Translations under genes and position numbers: made by a program | The notes under the pieces: generated by a model | The model's database searches: none | Seen by the model: the letters and a program-made list of their open reading frames with translations, nothing else | What the model was told of the DNA's origin: nothing | In this document: one piece after another, positions 25,021 to 35,040 of the stretch | How the letters are laid out: each line of letters starts with the position of its first letter | How positions within the stretch are numbered: the first letter of the stretch is position 1 | NCBI GenBank assembly: GCA_036785705.1 | Contig: JAWUZG010000004.1 | Location: 10,450,501-10,514,500, forward strand | Reading direction: 5' to 3' | Length of the DNA stretch: 64,000 nucleotides | Origin: Acanthornis magna | Taxonomy: Eukaryota > Chordata > Aves > Passeriformes > Acanthizidae

Positions 25021-25372
25021 CTACCCCCCGACCAACATAGGCAGTGTAGGCAGGCTGCTGTCCAAGTGTAATGTGTGAGGCTCTCAAATCACCCTACTGC
25101 TGGTGAGCCAAGGGTCAGCATGACTCTTACCTGCATTCAAAAATAATTTGCACGATTGACTGTTGCTGTCAGATGACCTGGACACCAAGTGTTCCTGACA
25201 GTGTGCTGAAGCCACTGCATCAGTTATGATCCTATGTTTGTTATCAGCAATTGGGTGAATTTCCATATGGACAGGGCACATTGCTGCTCATCTTTCCTAC
25301 TGCCTCAATAAAGCTTTGTTAATAAAATGTTGTCAGTCTACATTACTGTTCAGGCCAGAGAAACAGAGGTGA
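25021..25372 (+). mobile_element. Possible LTR inserted in another LTR
   Basis: This segment does not fit the surrounding LTR and ends with a CCTCAATAAAGCTTTG polyadenylation-type block (AATAAA at 25307-25312) followed by GTTGTCAGTCTACA, as in the R-U5 part of a plus-strand LTR. Exact ends and target-site duplications could not be set. Confidence 0.45.
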
Positions 25373-25990
25373 CAAACAATAAAATATCTCTCTTCAGCCT
25401 TTCCCAGGCTCAATTAACTTCATTCCAAATTCCTCTCCTTCTTGCATCCCACTGACCCCCCACCCTTTTTTTTAATTCAATATTTCATGTTGGACACTTC
25501 TTGTTCTGGCTTGTTATCACCACCGGTTGCACTCAGTCCCTTCTGTGAGACAATAAATCATGCAGGAGGTCAGGGTGAGTATGCTGAGGTTTCTCTCTGC
25601 TGCTCCTTGTTTCCCACACTTTTCATGTGCTGCAGTGAAAATCCATCAGGGGCGTGGTCCCTTCAGATGGCTAGTTACTCCGCCATGGAGTGCCTCCTCT
25701 GACCTTTTTATTCCCTCATTTGCTCTGCTGTTCCCATAGTTGTTCCTCACTTTTTCCATTTTTTTACCCTTTCTTAAATATGTCTTCAGAGACATGGCTG
25801 TCTTTGCTGATATTCTCAGCTGTGTCCTGCGGTGGGTCCAGTGGACCTAGCTGGGACCAGTTGTGTCCAGCACAGGGCAGAGCCTTGTCGCTTCTCACAG
25901 GCATCAAGCCTGTGGGCCACTCCTACCAAAATTTGCCCTTTACACCCAACACAACCTTTCAATTTACAGCAGTAGACTACAATGACATTA
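25373..25990 (-). mobile_element. Avian ERV LTR, part 2 (interrupted)
   Basis: Continues the LTR that starts at 24766: a TTTCCCAGGCTCAATTAACT block, a decayed middle, then TTCTTAAATATGTCTTCAGA and the GGTGGGTCCAGTGG/GCTTCTCACAGGCATC part corresponding to the far (U3) end. A 101-codon frame (25690-25995) is LTR sequence read through by chance. Confidence 0.6.
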
Positions 25991-26039
25991 ATTAAAAACA
26001 GGATGAAAAATAAATCTGGACAACTACAGAACCTGACCT

Positions 26040-26430
26040 CAATGGGAGGGCACTATCAGCAGAACAAATTATGAAGAAAGCAATCATTAAATAAATTGAG
26101 GTGAATGGAAAGTAGATAAATCAACGCAAGGGATTAGCAAAGACAGATTGTGTCAGACAGATATAGTATTTTCTTTAACAAAAATTACTGTTTTTATAGA
26201 CAAGAGAGTTGTGGTAGATGTAATCTGTCTTGACTTTTTTACAACATTGATATGGTACCCCATGGGAAATTTTCACTGAGGATAGTGGTTAGTACATGAA
26301 TTGAAAGTTGAACAAAGAATTATCATGTGATAGGGAGATTACTAGAGGAGTACTCAATGGATTAATTTTGATAATCTTTAGTACCTTGCTTAATGACAGT
26401 GATGTAGTTGATGCTAATGGATTTTTATGA
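26040..26430 (+). mobile_element. Very old CR1 LINE reverse-transcriptase remnant
   Basis: Translating around 26205-26270 gives a decayed VDVICLDFFTT...YPMGNF string, matching the reverse-transcriptase block that begins V-D-V-I-x-L-D-F in CR1 elements. It is followed near 26330 by a worn GVLNGLILIIF version of the GVPQGSVLGP motif. Many stops and indels show this copy is far older than the other CR1s here. Confidence 0.65.
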
Positions 26431-28430
26431 TGACAGAAATTCTTGAAATGTATAAAGCAGCAGGAGCACCTGAATGTCTCCTGAGAAGAATAAGACAACC
26501 TTGAAAAAAGAAACAATAAAAGTGATAGCATGAGGTACAATCCACCAGGGGAATTAAAACCTCATCTCTGCTAATAGGTAAAGATCTACCAGCTGGATGA
26601 CAAAGCGAATAAAGGATTTTCTTACATTTATTGTTGACAGTGTGATTGTAAGTCCCCAACACGAGACGAAAAAGCATTATCTTGAGAGATATCAAGCAAA
26701 ATATTTAGGGTAAAACCAATATAAAATCATCTCAGGAAGTCTGTGTATTCTCCTGGTGACGTATATAGAATACACAGAAGCAATAGTTCAAAGGCAAAGA
26801 GTACAACTGAAGAATATATAGACGAATGCATATTATATAGAGAAGAAATTCGTGTGTGTGTATATATATATATAAAATAGAAGAAATGTATTTATTATGA
26901 AGTTTCTACAATGACTCTAACTTGGATGCTTTGTAAGACAATATGATTATGTTACAATCGGTATTTAGTAGCAATGATCTCATAGAAATAATTGCATACA
27001 TGCATACATCCATCTGCAGAAAGAGATTGCATTCAAGCAGGATGATTTAATGTCTAGTTTAAGACATTTAGCTTAAAATTCTCTTACGATGACAGTGAAT
27101 GACTAGTTGCCCTATCCCACAGACTGCCACTGTCATAATGCACAGATAAATTCTGGTTGGTTTGAAATAAAGAATAGGACCATTTTTCTGAAATTGAAAT
27201 TAATTGCCCAGATAATATTTTCAATATTTGAAATAGACAGTGATGAAGTTGATGATTTATGATATTTCATGTATGTCTCTAATTTAAGAAGCAAAATTTA
27301 AATTACAGTTTAGATAGACCATTTTAAAAAGTTTTGAAGGACTTAGACATCACCTTGATCTACTAAGTGTTCTTATATTGTAGGCCTTCAAATTTCAGAT
27401 AAATATTCAAATACATACATCTTAATTTCAGTCTTCATTGTGAATATTTTTGAAAGTTAATAATGAGAAAGAGAATGGAAGATGAATTATGAAAAAAACC
27501 TGAGAGGTGAAGAAGCATTGGTAGGAGATGAGGGTGAAATGGCTATAATTAAGAGTCCAACTGTCAGACCTTCCTTGCTGTAGAAGTTAAGTACTAATAA
27601 AATATTAATACATTCAAGTGAATTACTCAGATGAAGTACCTATGAATTGCTCTAAAAAGCTGAGAAAAGACTGAAAACATATGTGAAAGAGATGAGACTT
27701 AAACAGACAACAAAGACATAAAGGATGTCTGAACAGAAGGTGTGAAACATAATGGTGTGTGAAATAAATTAAGAAATGCAAGAGGAAAGTACTGTCTCAT
27801 TTGTTTCATCTATTTTTCTTTTAGTGAAACATATTTGTTTAGTAAAACAAATATAAATGAGTGTATGAAAGCCCTCCTGTATCCAAATTAATAAGTCAAA
27901 TTATTTTAACATACTTAACTTGTATGAAATTAAATCAGATTACAATGAGTTTGTAATCAGCATCTCATGTGAGAAGCAACCTATTTATGATACACTATTT
28001 GAAGAGCTATTTTATAGCAGATCATAGTGAATGAAACAGGAATTTTATTGAAAATAATCTAATTAGCCAATAAGAATACTCTACAATCAGTTAATCACAT
28101 TGTACTAAATAATTTTTTAGTGCTCAGAAAGGTAACTGTCCAATTATTCTTTTTGTTTATAATTGGTGAAAAAAATCACTCATATATTTCTCGCTTTCTC
28201 TAGGGTTATCATAAATTATTTTTAAATAAGCACTTTGACTTACAATTTAACTCCAGAAAGTTTTTATATAGATATAGTCATTGCATCTTTTTGTAAAGAA
28301 ACCATTATTTTCCTCTTCACTTCATCCTTAAAACTTTTATAAAAGACAGTCACTTTGCTTAAGAGAAATGAGAATTGGTATAGCAGGCTTTAATTTCTTT
28401 AAATCCACAAAATAACATTCTTGAAAAAGC
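26431..28430. other. Unannotated AT-rich DNA
   Basis: No gene recognised. A short GT/TA microsatellite lies at 26851-26874. Some of 26430-26830 may be further decayed CR1, but I cannot show it. Confidence 0.5.
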
Positions 28431-28528
28431 TTATATATAATATATAATATATAATATATAATATATAATATATAATATATAATATATAATATATAATATA
28501 TAATATATAATATATAATATATATATAA
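28431..28528. repeat. (ATATAAT)n heptamer satellite, about 14 copies
   Basis: The 7-base unit ATATAAT repeats almost perfectly for 98 bases, ending in a short pure TA run. The near-perfect copies suggest recent expansion by replication slippage. The array is very AT-rich and each unit contains TATAAT or TATATAA-like boxes by composition, which is not evidence of promoters. Confidence 0.97.
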
Positions 28529-31500
28529 AATTTTAGCTGTGAGTGAATTGACTGATTTTACGTGTCTAAAAAATGTCTAATGACTTTAAATCTCTTAGCA
28601 TACGTGGATCAGCCTCCATCTGGTTTCCAGAAGATTCCTCTCTTTTGTATGATTTATAGCATGTTGTCCAACCCCTTGCAGGTGTCTCAGATACCCTATG
28701 ACATCTCAGATAAGAACTGTTCTTCATTGATTAGACAGGTGAATACTATCCATGATATCTTTCAAGGCTTTTGTGTTCGTTTCAGACTGGTTCTGAGAGC
28801 AACCACAAATCAAGGTACAAAGCGTGACTACGCTGCGGTGAATTCAAATGGATTATAACTGAATACAGCAAGAATCATTCTGGTTGTGCATACACCGTGC
28901 GAGCAGCAGGGCTGAGGAGTTTTGACTTACGAAAGCATATATTGCGTGTGAATACTGGCTGTGGAGTTCCTTTCAAGCTGTAGGCCCTAGCCATGTATCA
29001 TAGCAGCTTATGCCTGGAATTGCCTTGCCCTTTCTCAAAAACTCTCTAACTGTGGAGTAGATGTTTCAGATGTCAAAGTCCTGCTGTCAAAAAAATCCCA
29101 CAACTCTGAAATGTGAAATTACAAATTCTGCTTAGGTGATAAGGATTAATTCTGTACAATTATTCTTTTGAGATCTATGCATATGACTGAGGTGGAAATA
29201 TTGCAGCTGAAACACACAGTAAGAATCTGTGTTTGGTTTTCTTGTGTGAAATTTCATGTTCTTTGTTGAAATATTTCTTAGGTGTTCTCAAAGGTATAGG
29301 CTTTTCTTTTTAAATCTTTCATATTGTTTGGCTTTAAATCTGATTTAAATTTTATAATACTTGTTTTATCAGTGCGACCCTTTGATTTGCAGCCTATTAT
29401 ATTATATTGACATCATCCTGCTCACAAAATTCCTCTGTTTAGTCCGGATTTTGTATTTTGTAACTCCTCTACATTCAAAGGATGTCTGTCCATGGATTAA
29501 AGTTTTTAATAGTTTCCATCACTTTTCAATGTGAATTTTTTCTGTGTAGGGATCCATCCTTTCATTTGGATCTCAGAAAGCAGCTCAGTTAATGGCACAT
29601 TTATAAAATGATCGGTCTGAACTAATGCGTTAGAAAGATAAGAACCGATTATGAGGATACGTTCCCTAAAAAGGACAGTGAATGGAAGTACCAAATCCTG
29701 TCATCACAAACAGAGATATGGAACAATAGTAAACAAGAATTAACTTGAATAATTTTTTAAAAAGGCAACTCTATAGTGTAGCACTAATGGCTGTCCATTT
29801 ATACTTAAAATATTTATTCAAACAGAAGTTTGAATGGAATAATAAATTATTTACCAGAGCAATGCTAATTTTGTTTCAAGAGAAAAGGGCATTGAGCAGA
29901 GTGCCAACCAGCAGCTGATCTGTGATTACAAAATACAAACCCTGCCTTTGACAGATAGCTATTCTAATGTATCTTTTGCTCAAATATGCTTTAGATTGCA
30001 GAAAGTAGGGTTAATTATATGTGGTAAATTAAACTTACTGATATTATACATTAAAAAGTGGAAATAGTTTCTTTTTTCTTCAATTATTTTATAATTTTTA
30101 AATCCTATATCCTATAATATTATAGAAATATGGAATAATCAAATATCATCAAGAAAAATATGCTTGCATTTTGAATTTTTTTCCCTATGGACTATGCCCT
30201 TGGACAAAGAACAATAAACCAGACATCATATAAACACTCCTGTAAGTGGATGTCTTGTACAGAACATCTTTGGTAAATGTGTGATCAACACAAGTAGATT
30301 GCAAGGCTATCTTGGAATTTCTGATGCAGATAACAAAAAAAAAAGAAAGAAAAAAAAATTTTAAAGAGAGCTTTTGATTAGATGAGTGTAAGGAGTGAGA
30401 ACCTAATTTGACCTTTGATTAAGTGATCTCACTTTTCTGGCACCATCACCTATCTCTCAATTACATTCTGCTTTAAAAAAATAAATTTGGTCATTATCTT
30501 AACTGACATGAAAGGGCAGAATAGAAGATTTTCAGCTTTCACTGGCTCCTGCAGACAGTGAAATGGGAAAGTGAGTGGCCCCTACAATTTACAGCCTCTT
30601 ACTTATTACAGGCTGTGACTGCTGCAAGCACACGGGGGATAATCAGCTTGTCAAGAGTCTGCCGCTGAGAATGCCAATGTATGATCACTCCTATTGTTTC
30701 AGAAGACTTCTTAGGAAACTGGCACTGCATTTGCATTTAAAAAGCCACATTGTACAATTGCAAAATGAGTTTATTTCAAGAAATACTGTAAAATAGTCCT
30801 TAAAATGATTAATTCATTCTTTACCATGAATACCATATAAAGAGACATAAAAGTAGATATTGTTATATTGAAATGCTGTATCAAAATCATTAGACTAGCA
30901 GCTATTTGTAGGAGATAAAAATCCATTCATTGCTGACTGTTCTTTCTTGCAGAGCTGGTGGTGTGCTTTATTTACAAAGTAATAAAACTTGAATGAATAT
31001 AAATTTGTATATGTTAAGTTTTTCAGAACTTCAGAATGTATCAGTTGTTAGTAGCTCAAAATTGGTCTTAGACTCCCTGGTAGCAGTAAAACTCCTTAAC
31101 TCTCTTTTTCATGGAGTCAAGTGCTAAAAATAAGTTGCCTCCAAAATAGAAACCTTACCGCTCAAAAGAAAAATAAAGGCAAAGGAGTTTTATCAGATCC
31201 AAAGGTCTACAAAGAGACATACGAAAAGTTTTTGTCAAAAAGTCCAATAGCAAAAATTTGCAAGGAAATAAAGAAAGGCAGCTTCGGAAGTCACTGAAGC
31301 TCCAATGATTTGAACCTAGTTCAATACTGAAATTCAATACATGTATAAACTCAATTAAAATATTTGGGGCAAGCGGAAAAAAATGCTAAAGCTCAATTAA
31401 GTAGGAGTCTTGTAAAAGCTCTAGAAACCTTCTGGAGCCATCTGGATACACATAAGCAAAGCAGAGCATTGAGGGGTTAAAAGATAGATGAAGGGAATTA

Positions 31501-32067
31501 GATTTCTGAACTAGGATGCTAATCTCTTTTAGCTTCAGCTGCTATATCAAGATTAGAAAAGGGGATAAAAGCCTTAATAAGGACAAACATTGTGAAAACT
31601 GAAGGGTGCAATCAAATATTAAACTGTATACCATTAACATGCCTGACCTAAACCATTCAAATATGAACACCAAGAGTAAGTGAATTATAAGCAAATTATC
31701 TAAGGAAAGGCCAGATGTTGTATTTCTTGAAGAAAACTATTAGACCAGAATATAAACTGTGAAGCAATTAGTTTGTGCAGGTATTAGTTCTCAGTGATTA
31801 AATGAAGAAAAAAGAAAATGAAAAGGTTTCATTTGATATCAAAGAAACTGAAAATTTTTAATAGAAAAGATTAAATTAGATACAGAGCAATTCTTTACAG
31901 CAATAAGGAAAAAAAAAACCTGTAAATCTATTTCCCTTATTTCATGTGGGGATTTTTCTTTTAGATTAATTTTGATTTAACATTAGAGATGCTGCAGTTG
32001 GGAAAAATCATACATGGAAGAGGTACCAACAACAAATGACATTCCCTACAAGGGGATGTATTTAGAA
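28529..32067. other. Unannotated AT-rich DNA
   Basis: No gene recognised. A 98-codon frame directly after the heptamer (28562-28858) has no domain. The 30540-30790 stretch is somewhat less AT-rich and contains ATTTGCAT-type octamers; whether it is conserved cannot be judged from one sequence. Confidence 0.5.
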
Positions 32068-32094
32068 ATATATATATAGATATATATATATATG

Positions 32095-32141
<47 letters not shown>
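32068..32141. repeat. Compound (TA)n-(CA)n-(TA)n microsatellite
   Basis: TA dinucleotides (32068-32093, with one GA break) pass into CA repeats (32094-32116) and then back into TA repeats (32116-32141). It is likely polymorphic in length. Confidence 0.97.
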
Positions 32142-33305
32142 GGAATTCAGCTGAAAAGGATGCCATAGTTTCGTAGGCTTAAACTCCAAGGCAAAGGTAA
32201 ATTAAGCTTAAGAATACCTGAAGTCCTTTTGATCTTGTCAAAGTTACTGTCTTTCTTTTCTAGCCTTAGAAATGTATGCAACAAGTTTTGTTAATTTTGA
32301 TTTTTGTTAATCTTTTTTTAACTTTGGAACTATTTTAGACTCAAGTTAAGTTTCAGAATATCTAAAGAGGTATCCAAAAGAAGATGTTGCAGTGCAGAGA
32401 AATGGAGAAATAAGCAGAGCTGGGAGGCTGAGAAGATTCAGACAGACCAAGTTTGCCAGGCTCAGATTCAGTCTGGCATAGAAGGCAATCAAAGATAGTA
32501 ATTAAGGAACATCATTCTCATGGAAATAAATACCGGAAGTGGAAAAGGTAGGCAAGGAGCAAAGGCAAATCTCGTTTCCTTGAGCATTACGCTGTGCTGC
32601 ACGGCTGTGCAACTTTCAGACACAGCCACCCTGCTTGCAACATCCTGTGCATGTTTACCAATGCCCACAAAGCATTAGAGGCAAATAAGTTTTGTATAAT
32701 ATTTGGAAATGTATAGCTCCACAACCAATACAGATCAGTTCCCTATAATTCACTTTGGAATCTAGGCAGCAGCTGAATAGCTCATTTTCCTCTACTGTAA
32801 GGATTTCAAGCTCTTGAACTTAAGCTTGAGCACATTCATCCTATCAGGATCCAGGGTAGAGTCCCCTCTGAGGTTGAGGGACTGTGAAGTGGGCTTGAGA
32901 ATATTCCAGATAAGCCTAGATGGAATTTTTCCATGTGACAGGGTACTGCTAAAACTGATCCTCCATAGAGAAATACAAACAAGTGTTTCTCTAAATTTAA
33001 ATGGTTTCAAATTTGCACTTCACCCAAGACTTTCTTAACGTTAATCTACAAAACTATCTTAAAATGTGCCTGATTTCTTTTGTTTAACCTGAGCTACTAT
33101 GAATTTGGGATTGAAAGACCACAGAACGCATAAGAAAGTAGGAACCTCCTCCTACCAGTCAATTAGAGCTCTTAATTAGAACCATTAGTTATTCTGATTT
33201 CAGCTTCTAGGATGGTTTTGAATTAAACAATCATTGAAAAAGGAACTTTGATTAGACACAAAGCCAGGCTTGCAATATGGTTGCGTTGGCACGGTGGTAG
33301 GTGTT
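32142..33305. other. Unannotated AT-rich DNA
   Basis: No gene recognised. Opposing 72-74-codon frames at 32792-33038 overlap almost fully and have no domain. Confidence 0.5.
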
Positions 33306-33309
33306 TGGT

Positions 33310-33371
33310 CCAAAGTTGGGCTTGGTGATCTTGGAGGTCTTTTCCAACATTAATGAATCTATGATTGTATG
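33310..33371 (+). mobile_element. CR1 LINE 3' tail remnant
   Basis: CTTGGTGATCTTGGAGGTCT, then TTTTCCAACATTAATGAATC and an ATGATTGTATG tail, is the standard end of avian CR1. Only the last 60 or so bases remain, an extreme 5' truncation. Confidence 0.85.
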
Positions 33372-34539
33372 AAGGAGCTAGAATTTACTCAATACCAATG
33401 CTTTATTACCTGCTCACTGTTGCTTTAGTCCTGCCTTTGGTGCACAGTAGCTCAATTCTCATAGTGTTTGCATTCTCACACACTTGGTTTCCTTGTTGTG
33501 GTTGAAAGGAGTACTGCACTTTTCTCTGTTGTAGAAAGAATAGAACTGACTTCTAAATATTTGAGCAAGGTGTCAAAAAGAAAGAAAACTGAGTAAAACT
33601 AATAATCTCCTAGCCGATATGTTGAGGAACAGAACACAAACCCACAACCCCAAATAAAGTTTCAAAAAACCCACAGAAAATAGGAAATTAAAATGCTGTG
33701 AATTAGAAAAATACTCTTCATGATTAAAAATTCTCAGGAACAGTTACGTAATGAGTCTCATATAACCACATTAACATGAGAATGGTTTATAACAGGGAAG
33801 ATTCAGGTACTTAGGCATAGGCATCAGGTGCCTCTGTTGGCTCTTTGAAGGTATTCAAGCCAAGCCCATGAGGATAGATGATAGGACACAGGATCTACCA
33901 GGAATCTTCAACTTTCTGACATGTCAGCTGGAAGCTAGAGACAATATCCAATATCTCAGATTACATTAAGGGTCTAATTTAAGCAACTGAACTCCATCCA
34001 GAAAGGCAATAGAAGAGAATAATACAAAAATTTGATCATGTTAAATACCAGTGACCGAAATTTGTCACTTCTACAGAAAGAATTTAAGAAAATGCTATGC
34101 AGTTGCATAAAAAGATTGAATGGTCATTATAAGAGAAGAGTCTTTTAAGAAGTTGAAGTAGCATCTAAATAAATAAACCAGGAAGTTTAGCAGATGATAG
34201 TGCAACACAGTAAGTCAGAAAGTGTTTTGGGAACAGCTTACCAAGGTTGTAAAAATGATACTGATTTTTTTCGAGAACATAGAATGTGATGAGCCAATGG
34301 ATGATCAGAGTTCTCAGAGTATGTTAGGACACATTTAGAAAGATTAAAAGTTTGTTTGGGTTTTTTCTCCCTGTGATGCCCTGCAGAAATTAAAAGAGTT
34401 TCCCACACTGTACACTCTTTTAAGGGTTGTGTTTCAGGATCTGTTGCAAACTGATATTTTTGTACACCTTACACAACAAAAGAATGAAGACTACTGAATC
34501 ATGCTAGAAACCTCGGGCAATCAAGGAAGATATAGATGA
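33372..34539. other. Unannotated AT-rich DNA
   Basis: No gene recognised. It directly precedes an old CR1 and may hold further unrecognisable LINE sequence. Confidence 0.45.
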
Positions 34540-35040
34540 TCAAAGAGCTGCAAATATAGCCTCTTTCAAATCAGCTGTGCTAACAGATGATTGGGAAGTG
34601 GATGAAGAGACTCACTTTTTAAAAATTCAAGGGTTCATTCAAGATTTCATTCAAGGGACAACTCAACACTAAATATTTTTTAGAAAGGAAGTTATTGAAA
34701 ATTATTCTGAAAAAAACCCCCATTAGATACTATCAAGGTTCACTAAAGGATTCAGTAAACAACAAACATTGAAACAATTCCTTTGTTTTTCGAACATAAT
34801 TCAGTAATTCTATCTAGAGAGGCCATCAAAAATTCTTGCAGTAAGTGCAAAGAAATAAAGGAAGTGAAACAATAGGTAAGCTTCTAACATGGAGAAGTAG
34901 CTGTTCAAAAAGAAGGAAAACAGAATAGGAATAAAATTTCATTTCTGTTAGAAGGAAAGTGATCACCAGTAGAATTCCCTCAAGAACACATCCTCTGTGC
35001 TATTCAACATGTTTATGAATGATGTGACATTTACCTTGTT
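34540..35040 (+). mobile_element. Very old CR1 LINE ORF2 remnant
   Basis: The stretch CTAACAGATGATTGGGAAGT with a TTTTTAAAAATTCAAGGGTT block resembles the N-terminal reverse-transcriptase part of CR1-like LINEs. At 34965-35030 a frame with changes reads close to the GVPQGSVLGPVLFNIFINDL motif region (CAAGAACACATCCTCTGTGC, then TATTCAACATGTTTATGAAT). The order and spacing fit CR1 ORF2, but decay is heavy, as at 26 kb. Confidence 0.6.

Noticed and set aside
28431..28528. TATAAT boxes as bacterial-type promoters
   Set aside because: They are copies of a satellite unit in vertebrate DNA.
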